Below are positions 21,527 through 30,282 of a stretch of 64,000 nucleotides of DNA, one piece after another. The stretch is from Pseudomonas lactis (GTDB lineage: Bacteria > Pseudomonadota > Gammaproteobacteria > Pseudomonadales > Pseudomonadaceae). Below the pieces are notes generated by a model that worked only from the letters and a program-made list of their open reading frames with translations, made no database searches and was not told where the DNA came from. The translations under genes and the position numbers were made by a program. The DNA lies in contig NZ_JYLO01000015.1 in the NCBI RefSeq assembly GCF_001439845.1, positions 90,858 through 154,857 on the forward strand, read 5' to 3'. The first letter of the stretch is position 1. Each line of letters opens with the position of its first letter.

Positions 21527-23158
21527 ATGACGCGCTACATATTCGTCACGGGCGGTGTTGTTTCTTCATTGGGGAAAGGCATTGCCTCCGCTTCATTGGC
21601 GGCCATCCTGGAGGCGCGGGGACTTAAGGTCACCATGCTCAAGCTGGACCCGTACATCAACGTTGACCCGGGCACCATGAGCCCGTTCCAGCACGGTGAA
21701 GTGTTCGTCACCCACGACGGCGCCGAGACCGACCTGGACCTGGGCCACTACGAGCGGTTCATCCGCACGACCATGACCCAGAACAACAACTTCACCACCG
21801 GCCGTGTCTACGAGCACGTGCTGCGCAAAGAGCGCCGTGGTGATTACCTGGGTGCAACCATCCAGGTGATCCCGCACATCACCGACGAAATCAAGCGCCG
21901 CATCATCAAGGGTGCAGGCGATGCCGACGTGGCGATGGTCGAGATCGGTGGCACCGTGGGTGACATCGAGTCCCAACCGTTCCTCGAAGCCATCCGCCAG
22001 TTGCGTTTCGAAGTTGGCGCCAAGCGCGCGATGCTGATGCACCTGACACTGGTGCCCTACATCGCCACTGCCGGCGAAACCAAAACCAAGCCTACCCAGC
22101 ACTCGGTCAAGGAACTGCGTTCCATCGGCCTGCAGCCGGATGTGCTGGTATGCCGCTCCGATCACCCGATCGACATTTCCTCGCGCCGCAAGATCGCGCA
22201 GTTCACCAACGTTGAAGAACGTGCGGTAATTGCCCTGGAAGACGCCGATACCATCTACAAGATCCCGGGCATCCTGCATTCGCAGGGGCTGGATGATTTT
22301 GTGGTCGAGCGTTTCGGCCTGCAGTGCGGCGGTGCCGACCTGTCCGAGTGGGAAGCGGTTGTCGACGCCAAGCTCAACCCTGAGCATGAAGTCACCATCG
22401 CCATGGTCGGTAAGTACATGGAGCTGCTGGACGCGTACAAGTCGCTGATCGAAGCCATGAGCCACGCCGGTATCAGCAACCGTACCAAGGTCAACCTGCG
22501 CTACATCGACTCCGAAGACATCGAGAACCAGGGCACTGCGCTGCTCGAAGGTGTTGACGCGATCCTCGTTCCCGGCGGTTTCGGCCTGCGTGGCGTGGAA
22601 GGCAAGATCACTGCCGTGCAGTACGCCCGTGAAAACAAGGTGCCGTACCTGGGTATCTGCCTGGGCATGCAAGTGGCCGTTATCGAGTTCGCCCGTAACG
22701 TGCTGGGCTGGAAAGACGCCAACTCCACCGAGTTCGATCACTCCAGCGGCCACCCGGTCGTGGGCCTGATCACCGAGTGGGAAGACGCCACCGGCGCCGT
22801 TGAAACCCGTACCGAAACGTCCGACCTGGGCGGCACCATGCGCCTGGGTGCTCAGGATTGCCTGCTGGAGGCCGGCTCGCTGGTACACGACTGCTATGGC
22901 AAGGACGTGATCGTCGAGCGTCACCGTCACCGCTACGAAGTGAACAACAACCTGCTGCCGCAGATCAAAGAAGCTGGCCTGAAAATCTCCGGTCGCTCCG
23001 GTGATGGCAAGCTGGTTGAGGTGGTCGAGGCACCGGATCATCCGTGGTTCGTGGCCTGCCAGTTCCACCCGGAGTTCACCTCGACGCCGCGCGACGGTCA
23101 CCCGTTGTTCAGTGGTTTCGTCAAAGCAGCACTGACGCAACACCAGAAGAAGGCGTAA
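21527..23158 (+). CDS. pyrG: CTP synthase
   Basis: The 543-residue enzyme aminates UTP to CTP using glutamine. The N-terminal synthase domain starts MTRYIFVTGGVVSSLGKGIASASLA (P-loop). The C-terminal class I glutaminase has the nucleophile Cys in YLGICLGMQ and the His-Glu pair in CQFHPEFTSTP. Length is typical. A 273-base gap precedes it, so it probably has its own promoter. kdsA follows after five bases, and CTP is needed to activate KDO. Confidence 0.98.
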   Translation: MTRYIFVTGGVVSSLGKGIASASLAAILEARGLKVTMLKLDPYINVDPGTMSPFQHGEVFVTHDGAETDLDLGHYERFIRTTMTQNNNFTTGRVYEHVLRKERRGDYLGATIQVIPHITDEIKRRIIKGAGDADVAMVEIGGTVGDIESQPFLEAIRQLRFEVGAKRAMLMHLTLVPYIATAGETKTKPTQHSVKELRSIGLQPDVLVCRSDHPIDISSRRKIAQFTNVEERAVIALEDADTIYKIPGILHSQGLDDFVVERFGLQCGGADLSEWEAVVDAKLNPEHEVTIAMVGKYMELLDAYKSLIEAMSHAGISNRTKVNLRYIDSEDIENQGTALLEGVDAILVPGGFGLRGVEGKITAVQYARENKVPYLGICLGMQVAVIEFARNVLGWKDANSTEFDHSSGHPVVGLITEWEDATGAVETRTETSDLGGTMRLGAQDCLLEAGSLVHDCYGKDVIVERHRHRYEVNNNLLPQIKEAGLKISGRSGDGKLVEVVEAPDHPWFVACQFHPEFTSTPRDGHPLFSGFVKAALTQHQKKA

Positions 23159-23163
23159 ACCAG

Positions 23164-24009
23164 ATGGCCCAGAAGATCATTCGCGTAGGCGACATCGAGA
23201 TTGCCAACGACAAGCCCATGGTGCTGTTCGGCGGCATGAACGTGCTGGAAAGCCGCGACATGGCGATGCAGGTGTGTGAGGAGTACGTTCGGGTCACCCA
23301 GAAACTGGGTATCCCTTACGTCTTCAAGGCCAGCTTCGACAAGGCCAACCGTTCGTCCGTCACCTCCTATCGCGGCCCGGGCCTTGAAGAAGGCATGCGG
23401 ATCTTCCAGGACATCAAGCAAGCCTTCGGCGTGCCGATCATCACCGACGTCCACGAGCCTGAGCAGGCTGCCGTGGTCGCCGAGGTGTGCGACATCATCC
23501 AGTTGCCGGCCTTTTTGTCGCGCCAGACCGACCTCGTGGTCGCCATGGCCAAGACCGGCGCTGTGATCAATATCAAGAAAGCCCAGTTCCTTGCGCCCCA
23601 GGAGATGAAACACATCCTGAGCAAGTGCGTGGAAGCGGGTAACGACCAGTTGATCCTCTGCGAGCGGGGTTCAAGCTTCGGCTACAACAACCTCGTGGTG
23701 GACATGCTCGGTTTCGGCATCATGAAACAGTTCGAATACCCCGTTTTCTTCGACGTCACCCACGCGCTGCAAATGCCCGGTGGTCGTTCGGACTCCGCTG
23801 GCGGGCGACGTGCCCAGGTGACGGACCTGGCCAAGGCGGGCATGAGCCAGTCGCTGGCGGGCCTGTTCCTTGAAGCTCACCCAGATCCGGACAACGCCAA
23901 ATGTGATGGCCCGTGCGCCCTGCGCCTGGACAAGCTGGAGCCATTCCTGGCCCAGCTCAAGCAGTTGGACGAGCTGGTCAAGAGTTTTCCGACGGTAGAG
24001 ACCGCGTAA
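23164..24009 (+). CDS. kdsA: 3-deoxy-8-phosphooctulonate synthase
   Basis: The 281-residue KDO-8-P synthase condenses arabinose 5-phosphate with phosphoenolpyruvate for the LPS inner core. Visible motifs are PYVFKASFDKANRSS, the IITDVHEPEQA active-site segment and VFFDVTHALQMPGGRSDSAGG near the end. I chose the ATG at 23164 (MAQKIIRVGDIEIAND); the open frame upstream is the 3' end of pyrG in another frame. It is co-transcribed with pyrG, and eno, which makes its PEP substrate, is next. Confidence 0.97.
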   Translation: MAQKIIRVGDIEIANDKPMVLFGGMNVLESRDMAMQVCEEYVRVTQKLGIPYVFKASFDKANRSSVTSYRGPGLEEGMRIFQDIKQAFGVPIITDVHEPEQAAVVAEVCDIIQLPAFLSRQTDLVVAMAKTGAVINIKKAQFLAPQEMKHILSKCVEAGNDQLILCERGSSFGYNNLVVDMLGFGIMKQFEYPVFFDVTHALQMPGGRSDSAGGRRAQVTDLAKAGMSQSLAGLFLEAHPDPDNAKCDGPCALRLDKLEPFLAQLKQLDELVKSFPTVETA

Positions 24010-24044
24010 CTGGCATTTCTCCGGTAGAATTTCCCACGCTTTAC

Positions 24045-24066
24045 GCTCAGGCCCCCGGGCCTGAGC
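24045..24066 (+). terminator. Hairpin after kdsA
   Basis: GCTCAGGCCC pairs with GGGCCTGAGC around two bases, a perfect ten-base stem followed by CTTGTCG with only a weak T tract. It probably punctuates the pyrG-kdsA transcript about 100 bases before eno. A TAGAAT -10-like hexamer at 24025-24030 lies just upstream of it. Confidence 0.5.
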
Positions 24067-24166
24067 CTTGTCGTCTGCAAGCCTGCCCCGTTGTTCCACC
24101 CTTGCGGTCGGTCAAAAGATTTCCTTCAGCTGCGTCGTTTTCGTCAACTTTGGAGTGTTTACAACA

Positions 24167-25456
24167 ATGGCAAAAATCGTCGACATCAAAGGTCGTGAAG
24201 TTCTCGACTCCCGTGGCAACCCCACCGTCGAAGCCGACGTGCTTCTCGATAACGGCATCATCGGCAGCGCCTGCGCGCCGTCCGGTGCTTCCACCGGTTC
24301 GCGCGAAGCGCTGGAACTGCGTGATGGCGACAAGAGCCGTTACCTGGGCAAGGGTGTACTCAAGGCTGTAGCCAACATCAACGGTCCGATTCGTGACCTG
24401 TTGCTGGGCAAGGACCCGCTGGACCAGAAAGCCCTGGACCACGCGATGATCAAGCTCGACGGCACTGAAAACAAAGGCAGCCTCGGCGCCAACGCCATCC
24501 TCGCCGTGTCCCTGGCAGCTGCCAAGGCGGCTGCGCAGGACCAGGACCTGCCGTTGTACGCGCACATCGCCAACCTGAACGGCACCCCGGGCGTCTACTC
24601 GATGCCGGTACCGATGATGAACATCATCAACGGTGGCGAGCACGCGGATAACAACGTCGACATCCAGGAGTTCATGGTGCAGCCGGTTGGCGCCAAGTCC
24701 TTCTCCGAAGGCCTGCGCATGGGCACCGAGATTTTCCATCACCTCAAGGCTGTACTGAAGGCCCGTGGCCTGAGCACTGCCGTGGGTGACGAAGGTGGTT
24801 TCGCGCCGAACCTGGCCTCCAACGAAGATGCACTCAAAGTCATCTCCGAAGCCGTCGCCAACGCGGGCTACAAGCTGGGCACCGACGTGACCCTGGCCCT
24901 GGACTGCGCTGCCAGCGAATTCTATGAAGACGGCAAGTACAACCTGTCCGGCGAAGGCCAGGTGTTCAACTCCGAAGGTTTTGCTGAATACCTCAAGGGC
25001 CTGACCCAGCGCTATCCGATCATCTCGATCGAAGACGGCCTGGACGAGTCCGACTGGGATGGCTGGAAAATTCTCACCGACAAGATCGGCGAGAAAATCC
25101 AGCTGGTGGGCGACGACCTGTTCGTGACCAACACCAAGATCCTGAAAGAAGGCATCGACAAGAAGATCGCCAACTCGATCCTGATCAAGTTCAACCAGAT
25201 CGGCACCCTGACCGAAACCCTGGAAGCCATCCAGATGGCCAAGGCTGCGGGCTACACCGCCGTGATCTCCCATCGCTCCGGCGAAACCGAAGATTCCACC
25301 ATTGCCGACCTGGCCGTGGGTACTTCGGCGGGCCAGATCAAGACCGGTTCCCTGTGCCGTTCCGATCGCGTGTCCAAGTACAACCAATTGCTGCGCATCG
25401 AAGAGCAATTGGCAGGTAAAGCCAAGTACAACGGTCGCGGCGAGTTTCGCGGCTAA
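24167..25456 (+). CDS. eno: Enolase
   Basis: The 429-residue glycolytic enzyme interconverts 2-phosphoglycerate and PEP and is also a structural partner of RNase E. The start MAKIVDIKGREVLDSRGNPTVE, the loop GASTGSREALELRD, the metal-binding region SIEDGLDESDW and the signature SHRSGETEDSTIADLAVG are all present. I chose the ATG at 24167. An in-frame start at 24068 would add 33 residues rich in non-family sequence and crossing the leader. Confidence 0.98.
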   Translation: MAKIVDIKGREVLDSRGNPTVEADVLLDNGIIGSACAPSGASTGSREALELRDGDKSRYLGKGVLKAVANINGPIRDLLLGKDPLDQKALDHAMIKLDGTENKGSLGANAILAVSLAAAKAAAQDQDLPLYAHIANLNGTPGVYSMPVPMMNIINGGEHADNNVDIQEFMVQPVGAKSFSEGLRMGTEIFHHLKAVLKARGLSTAVGDEGGFAPNLASNEDALKVISEAVANAGYKLGTDVTLALDCAASEFYEDGKYNLSGEGQVFNSEGFAEYLKGLTQRYPIISIEDGLDESDWDGWKILTDKIGEKIQLVGDDLFVTNTKILKEGIDKKIANSILIKFNQIGTLTETLEAIQMAKAAGYTAVISHRSGETEDSTIADLAVGTSAGQIKTGSLCRSDRVSKYNQLLRIEEQLAGKAKYNGRGEFRG

Positions 25457-25542
25457 GCAGTAAATGGTAAAAAGTCGGCGGATTACGTCAGAAATCTCAC
25501 GAAAGTGTGAATTTCGGCGCTAATCTGCTGACTGACAAGCGC

Positions 25543-25563
25543 AAGCCTGGTTTTACCAGGCTT
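25543..25563 (+). terminator. Hairpin between eno and ftsB
   Basis: AAGCCTGGT and ACCAGGCTT form a perfect nine-base stem with a TTT loop, followed by TGTGCTATC. It is terminator-shaped but has a weak T tract. Confidence 0.55.
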
Positions 25564-25627
25564 TGTGCTATCAGTTGCTGCAAAAGGTTTGCATGACTGT
25601 CTTTTTTCACTGGATACCCGGATTTCG

Positions 25628-25906
25628 ATGCGCAGTCCCAATTGGTTGTTCCTCGTCTTGCTCTTGTTGCTGGCTGGCCTGCAGTACCGCCTATGGGTCG
25701 GTAATGGCAGCTTTGCGCAGGTGGAAGAGTTGACCCAGCAAATTGCCGACCAGCGTGCCGAAAACGAACGCCTGCTGGAGCGCAACCGTGTCCTCGACGC
25801 TGAAGTGCTTGAGCTGAAAAAAGGCACGGAGACCGTTGAAGAGCGGGCTCGCCATGAACTGGGCATGGTCAAGGAGGGCGAGACCCTCTACCAGTTGGCC
25901 CAATGA
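25628..25906 (+). CDS. ftsB: Cell division protein FtsB
   Basis: The 92-residue bitopic protein is part of the FtsQLB divisome complex. A single membrane helix (about residues 5-20, LFLVLLLLLAGLQYRLW) is followed by a coiled coil rich in E, Q and L (VEELTQQIADQRAENERLLERNRVL), then a short conserved tail RARHELGMVKEGE. I chose the ATG at 25628, which places the membrane segment at the terminus; a start at 25565 would add 21 unconserved residues. It overlaps ispD by four bases, the conserved ftsB-ispD pair. Confidence 0.95.
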   Translation: MRSPNWLFLVLLLLLAGLQYRLWVGNGSFAQVEELTQQIADQRAENERLLERNRVLDAEVLELKKGTETVEERARHELGMVKEGETLYQLAQ

Positions 25907-26610
25907 GCCACGATTTACCGGCCTTCTGGGCCGTGATTCCTGCCGCGGGCGTCGGTGCCCGTATGGCTGCGGACCGTCCCAAGCAATACCTGCAACTGGG
26001 CGGGCGCACTATTCTTGAACACAGCCTCGGCTGTTTTCTCGACCATCCATGCCTCAAGGGCCTGGTGGTCAGTCTTGCAATTGACGATCCTTATTGGCCC
26101 AGCTTGGCATGCGCCAATGACCCGCGTATCCAGCGTGCCAACGGCGGCTCGGAACGTTCCGGCTCGGTTCTCAATGCGCTGCTGCAACTCAATGCCCTGG
26201 GCGCCAGTGATGAAGACTGGGTGTTGGTGCATGACGCTGCGCGGCCTAATTTGAGCCGTGATGACCTCGACAAGCTCCTGGCGGAACTGGCCGATGATCC
26301 GGTAGGCGGCCTGCTGGCAGTGCCCGCGCGCGATACCCTCAAGCGTGTTGACAGGCATGGCCGTGTGGTGGACACCATTGATCGCAGCCTGATCTGGCAG
26401 GCCTACACACCACAGATGTTCCGACTGGGCGCCTTGCATCGCGCCTTGGCGGACAGCTTGGTGGCCGATGCGCTGATCACCGATGAAGCCTCGGCCATGG
26501 AGTGGTCCGGGCAGGCGCCGCGTCTGGTTGAAGGGCGTTCGGACAATATCAAGGTGACTCGGCCGGAAGATCTGGAGTGGTTGAAGTTGCGCTGGGCTAA
26601 CCGGCGGTAA
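25903..26610 (+). CDS. ispD: 2-C-methyl-D-erythritol 4-phosphate cytidylyltransferase
   Basis: The 235-residue IspD transfers CMP to MEP in the MEP pathway. The N-terminal nucleotide-binding block AVIPAAGVGARMAADRPKQYLQL and the HDAARPNLS motif are intact. It overlaps ftsB (ATGA). It is not fused to IspF and, unlike in E. coli, does not sit next to ispF, which lies about 3.2 kb away beyond the formaldehyde module. Confidence 0.96.
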   Translation: MSHDLPAFWAVIPAAGVGARMAADRPKQYLQLGGRTILEHSLGCFLDHPCLKGLVVSLAIDDPYWPSLACANDPRIQRANGGSERSGSVLNALLQLNALGASDEDWVLVHDAARPNLSRDDLDKLLAELADDPVGGLLAVPARDTLKRVDRHGRVVDTIDRSLIWQAYTPQMFRLGALHRALADSLVADALITDEASAMEWSGQAPRLVEGRSDNIKVTRPEDLEWLKLRWANRR

Positions 26611-26616
26611 CCGCTT

Positions 26617-26714
26617 CATCGCAGGCAAGCCAGCTCCCACATTTGGATCGCGGTGCGTCAGCTAGATCAGCTTCGGCTGTCAGGCCGTCACGGGAGCAAG
26701 CTCCCTCGCCACAG
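26617..26714 (-). repeat. Two tandem REP sequences of different type
   Basis: Read on the minus strand, a GAGGGAGCTTGCTCCCGTGA-type copy (about 26688-26714) is followed by a TGTGGGAGCTGGCTTGCCTG-type copy (26617-26642). Both point the same way, so they do not form a REPIN hairpin. They occupy the convergent space between ispD and the LysR gene. Confidence 0.65.
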
Positions 26715-26781
26715 GTCCAGCGTCGCCTCGAAGTTGTGTAGATACCTATGCCGCGATGAGGCCGGTGCAGACCACCTCAAT

Positions 26782-27678
26782 TCAATGCTTGTACTCCGGC
26801 CTCTCAGCCAGCCCCACCTTCAAGAAATCCACCAGCTTCCTCACCTTCGGCGACAAATGCCGCTGCTGCGGATACAGCGCCCACACCGCAGTATTCGGCG
26901 GTTGATGAGCCTCCAGCAACGACACCAACGCCCCACTGTGCAGATGCTCCAGGACGTAGTAATCCGGCAACTGGCACAAGCCCATGCCTTGCAACGCCGC
27001 ATCCAGCACTGCTTGCCCACTGTTGCAGCGCCAATTGCCTTGCACGCGCTGGGAAAATTCCCGCCCGTCCTGGGCCATTTGCCAGATATCCGAACTGCCA
27101 ATCAGGCAGTTATGCCGGCTCAACTCCGACAAGCTGTGTGGCCGACCGTACCGTTTGAGGTAGGAGGGCGACGCACACAGGTACATGCGTCGAGGTGCCA
27201 GGCGGCTGGCAACCATGCGTGAGTCTTGCAAACGTCCCAGGCGGATGGCCAGGTCGAGGCCTTCGTGGACCAGGTCCAGTGAGCGATTGGTCAACTCGAT
27301 GTCCACGCGCAGTTGCGGATAGTGCGCCATAAAGCGTGTCACCAGCGGCACGATAAAACGCTCGCCATAAGCCACGGCGCAGGTCATGCGCAACATGCCC
27401 TTGGGTTCGCTGGTCAGGTCGCCCACCGCCCGCAGCGCTTCCTCGCGACCGTCCTGCAGACGTTGGCAGTGTTGCAGGAAGGTCTGGCCGGCTTCGGTCA
27501 GCGTCACCTTGCGTGTGCTGCGGTACAGCAATCGGGTTTGCAGGCGTTCTTCCAGACGCGCCACTTGCCGGCTGACGTGGGAGGACGATACCCCCAGTCG
27601 CTCGGCCGCCGCCGTGAACTGGCTGCATTCGGCCACCGCGACAAACTCGTCAATGCCTTCCCAGCGGTTCTCCAGCAT
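26782..27678 (-). CDS. gfnR: LysR-family regulator of formaldehyde detoxification (GfnR-like)
   Basis: The 298-residue LysR-type regulator has an N-terminal winged helix-turn-helix (residues 3-62, with FTAAAERLGVSSSHVSRQVARLEERL) and a substrate-binding-like effector domain from about residue 90. It is divergent from adhC-fghA, 109 bases away. In P. aeruginosa the same arrangement (gfnR, adhC, fghA) has a LysR protein activating glutathione-dependent formaldehyde neutralisation. The assignment to that role rests on gene context; the fold is certain. Confidence 0.8.
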   Translation of the reverse strand: MLENRWEGIDEFVAVAECSQFTAAAERLGVSSSHVSRQVARLEERLQTRLLYRSTRKVTLTEAGQTFLQHCQRLQDGREEALRAVGDLTSEPKGMLRMTCAVAYGERFIVPLVTRFMAHYPQLRVDIELTNRSLDLVHEGLDLAIRLGRLQDSRMVASRLAPRRMYLCASPSYLKRYGRPHSLSELSRHNCLIGSSDIWQMAQDGREFSQRVQGNWRCNSGQAVLDAALQGMGLCQLPDYYVLEHLHSGALVSLLEAHQPPNTAVWALYPQQRHLSPKVRKLVDFLKVGLAERPEYKH

Positions 27679-27787
27679 GCTGATTGTCCCTATATGGCAA
27701 TAATGTTTTGCTTTTGCCTGGATTATTCATCAATGGGCGATGTTTTACACTCACGGCCTCAGTTTTTAACCCGATGGAGAAACCCGG
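27679..27787. promoter_or_regulatory. Divergent LysR/adhC control region
   Basis: A 109-base AT-richer region with two opposing promoters expected. ATTATTCATCAAT at 27722-27734 has dyad symmetry (ATT-n7-AAT), and a related AATAATG lies near 27699-27705. One or both could be the LysR binding site. The adhC ribosome site is GGAGA at 27775. Boundaries of the operator are a guess. Confidence 0.35.
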
Positions 27788-28900
27788 ATGATCAAGTCCC
27801 GCGCCGCCGTAGCTTTCGAAGCCAAGAAGCCCCTTGAGATTGTTGAAGTGGATGTCGCCATGCCCAAGGCTGGCGAGGTGCTGCTGCGGGTGGTCGCGTC
27901 CGGCGTGTGCCACACCGACGCCTACACCTTGTCGGGTGCAGACCCGGAAGGCATTTTCCCGTCGATCCTGGGCCATGAAGGCGGCGCAGTGGTGGAAGCC
28001 ATCGGCGAGGGCGTGACCTCGGTCGCTGTGGGCGATCACGTGATCCCGCTGTACACCCCGGAATGCGGCAAGTGCAAGTTCTGCCTGAGTGGCAAGACCA
28101 ACCTGTGCCAGGCCATTCGCGCGACTCAGGGCAAGGGCTTGATGCCGGATGGCACCACGCGTTTCTCCTACAAGGGCCAGCCGATTTTCCACTACATGGG
28201 CACCTCGACGTTCTCCGAGTACACCGTGCTGCCGGAAATCTCCGTGGCCAAGATTCCTAAAGAAGCGCCGCTGGAAAAAGTCTGCCTGCTCGGTTGCGGT
28301 GTCACCACCGGCATCGGTGCGGTGATCAACACCGCCAAGGTCAAGCCGGGCGATACCGTGGCCGTCTTCGGCCTGGGCGGCATTGGGCTGTCGGCGATTA
28401 TCGGCGCGGTCAAGGCCAAGGCCGGTCGCATCATCGCCATTGATATCAACCCGGCCAAGTTCGAAATCGCCAAGCAACTGGGCGCCACTGATTGCATCAA
28501 CCCGAAAGACTACGATCGCCCGATCCAGGACGTGATTGTCGACCTGACTGATGGCGGCGTGGACTTTTCCTTCGAGTGCATTGGCAATGTGCAACTGATG
28601 CGTGCGGCTCTTGAGTGCTGTCACAAAGGCTGGGGCGAATCGGTGATCATCGGTGTGGCCGGTGCTGGCCAGGAGATCGCTACACGTCCGTTCCAACTTG
28701 TCACCGGGCGCGTCTGGCGTGGTTCAGCGTTTGGTGGCGTGCGCGGTCGTACCGAATTGCCAAGCTACGTGGAAATGGCCCAGACCGGCGAAATTCCGCT
28801 GGATACCTTCATCACCCACACCATGGGCCTGGAAGATATCAACAAAGCGTTTGACCTGATGCATGAAGGCAAGAGCATTCGTACCGTCATTCACTTCTGA
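27788..28900 (+). CDS. adhC: S-(hydroxymethyl)glutathione dehydrogenase (class III alcohol dehydrogenase)
   Basis: The 370-residue zinc enzyme oxidises the formaldehyde-glutathione adduct with NAD and also reduces S-nitrosoglutathione. The catalytic-zinc ligands are in GVCHTDAYTLSG and GHEGGAVVE, and the structural-zinc cysteines in CGKCKFCLSGKTNLC. The Rossmann block is AVFGLGGIGLSAI. Length fits class III enzymes. It is followed after eight bases by fghA and faces the LysR gene, forming a complete detoxification operon. Confidence 0.96.
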   Translation: MIKSRAAVAFEAKKPLEIVEVDVAMPKAGEVLLRVVASGVCHTDAYTLSGADPEGIFPSILGHEGGAVVEAIGEGVTSVAVGDHVIPLYTPECGKCKFCLSGKTNLCQAIRATQGKGLMPDGTTRFSYKGQPIFHYMGTSTFSEYTVLPEISVAKIPKEAPLEKVCLLGCGVTTGIGAVINTAKVKPGDTVAVFGLGGIGLSAIIGAVKAKAGRIIAIDINPAKFEIAKQLGATDCINPKDYDRPIQDVIVDLTDGGVDFSFECIGNVQLMRAALECCHKGWGESVIIGVAGAGQEIATRPFQLVTGRVWRGSAFGGVRGRTELPSYVEMAQTGEIPLDTFITHTMGLEDINKAFDLMHEGKSIRTVIHF

Positions 28901-28908
28901 GGTCGGCC

Positions 28909-29754
28909 ATGAGTCTGGAAAACCTGTCATGCCAGAAGAGCTTCGGCGGCTGGCATAAACGTTACAAGCATCATTCCGATGTGCTGGGTTGCGACATGAC
29001 CTTTGCCGTCTACCTGCCGCCGCAAGCAGAGCAGGGCGGCAAGCTGCCGGTGCTGTATTGGCTGTCCGGGTTGACCTGTACTGACGAAAACTTCATGCAG
29101 AAGGCCGGCGCCCAGCGCATGGCCGCCGAACTGGGCTTGATCATCGTCGCGCCGGACACCAGCCCCCGCGGCCTCGGCGTGCCGGGCGACCCGGACAATG
29201 CCTGGGACTTCGGCCTCGGCGCGGGCTTCTACCTCAATGCCACCCAGGAACCCTGGGCCAAGCACTATCGGATGCATGACTACGTGGTGCAGGAATTGCC
29301 GGCATTGGTAGAGGCGCATTTCCCTGCCTCCGATAAGCGCGGTATCAGCGGCCACTCCATGGGCGGTCACGGTGCGCTGGTCTGCGCATTGCGCAACCCT
29401 GGACGTTACCTGTCGGTGTCGGCGTTTTCGCCGATCAACAACCCGATGGACTGCCCGTGGGGCCAGAAAGCCTTTTCCCGTTATTTGGGGGAAGAGCGTT
29501 CGAAATGGCGCGAATGGGATGCCTGCGTGCTCATCAGCGAAGCCTCGGAAAAGTTGCCGCTCTTGGTGGACCAAGGCGATCGCGACGATTTCCTCGCGGT
29601 TCAGCTCAAGCCCGAAGCCTTGCAGCAAGCGGCCAAAGCAGCCAACCATCCGCTGGAACTGCGCCTGCAGCCTGGCTACGACCACAGCTACTTCTTCATC
29701 GCCAGCTTCATCGAAGACCATTTGCGCCATCATGGTCGTGCTTTGCTCGGTTAA
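28909..29754 (+). CDS. fghA: S-formylglutathione hydrolase
   Basis: The 281-residue esterase-D type alpha/beta hydrolase releases formate and glutathione from the product of AdhC. The nucleophile serine lies in GISGHSMGGHGALV (near residue 149) and the C-terminal catalytic histidine in GYDHSYFF. Length and motifs are typical. It shares an operon with adhC. A formate dehydrogenase is not present nearby. Confidence 0.96.
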   Translation: MSLENLSCQKSFGGWHKRYKHHSDVLGCDMTFAVYLPPQAEQGGKLPVLYWLSGLTCTDENFMQKAGAQRMAAELGLIIVAPDTSPRGLGVPGDPDNAWDFGLGAGFYLNATQEPWAKHYRMHDYVVQELPALVEAHFPASDKRGISGHSMGGHGALVCALRNPGRYLSVSAFSPINNPMDCPWGQKAFSRYLGEERSKWREWDACVLISEASEKLPLLVDQGDRDDFLAVQLKPEALQQAAKAANHPLELRLQPGYDHSYFFIASFIEDHLRHHGRALLG

Positions 29755-29771
29755 TCCGAGGAAAAAGTAGG

Positions 29772-29808
29772 TAGAATCACGCCCTGAATTAAATCGGGGC
29801 GTTTTTTT
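29772..29808 (+). promoter_or_regulatory. Overlapping -10, terminator hairpin and ribosome site before ispF
   Basis: TAGAAT at 29772-29777 is a plausible -10. ACGCCCTG pairs with CGGGGCGT (29779-29802, one G-T pair) and is followed by seven T residues running straight into the ispF ATG at 29809. The 3' arm contains GGGG, the only ribosome-site candidate. Read-through from fghA would be terminated and would hide the site. A transcript starting near 29783 would lack the 5' arm. Confidence 0.5.
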
Positions 29809-30282
29809 ATGCGTATTGGCCACGGCTACGATGTGCACCGTTTCGCTGAAGGCGATTTCATCACCCTGGGCGGTGTGCGCATTGCACACCACCATGGGTT
29901 GCTGGCTCATTCCGACGGCGACGTGGTCTTGCACGCCTTGAGCGATGCTTTGCTCGGCGCGGCGGCATTGGGCGATATCGGCAAGCACTTTCCGGACACC
30001 GATCCCACCTTCAAGGGCGCGGACAGTCGTGTGTTGCTGCGCCATGTGGTCGGCCTGATCCACGCCAAGGGCTGGAAGGTCGGCAACGTCGATAACACCA
30101 TCGTCGCCCAGGCGCCAAAAATGGCCCCCCATATCGAAGCGATGCGCACAGCGATCGCCGCAGACCTGCAAATTGAATTGGATCAAGTCAACGTGAAAGC
30201 CACCACCACCGAAAAGCTCGGGTTTACCGGTCGTGAAGAGGGCATCGCAGTGCACTCCGTCGCCTTGTTGCTGCGCGCATGA
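29809..30282 (+). CDS. ispF: 2-C-methyl-D-erythritol 2,4-cyclodiphosphate synthase
   Basis: The 157-residue trimeric zinc enzyme forms MEcPP in the MEP pathway. The metal-binding GHGYDVHRF at the start and the LAHSDGDVVLHALSDALLGAAALGDIGKHFPD block are intact. Length is the family norm. Its stop overlaps the truD ATG (ATGA), beginning the ispF-truD-surE-pcm chain. The upstream signal arrangement is unusually compact. Confidence 0.97.
   Translation: MRIGHGYDVHRFAEGDFITLGGVRIAHHHGLLAHSDGDVVLHALSDALLGAAALGDIGKHFPDTDPTFKGADSRVLLRHVVGLIHAKGWKVGNVDNTIVAQAPKMAPHIEAMRTAIAADLQIELDQVNVKATTTEKLGFTGREEGIAVHSVALLLRA

Noticed and set aside
25903..26610. IspD-IspF fusion
   Set aside because: IspD ends at 235 residues and ispF is a separate gene 3.2 kb away.
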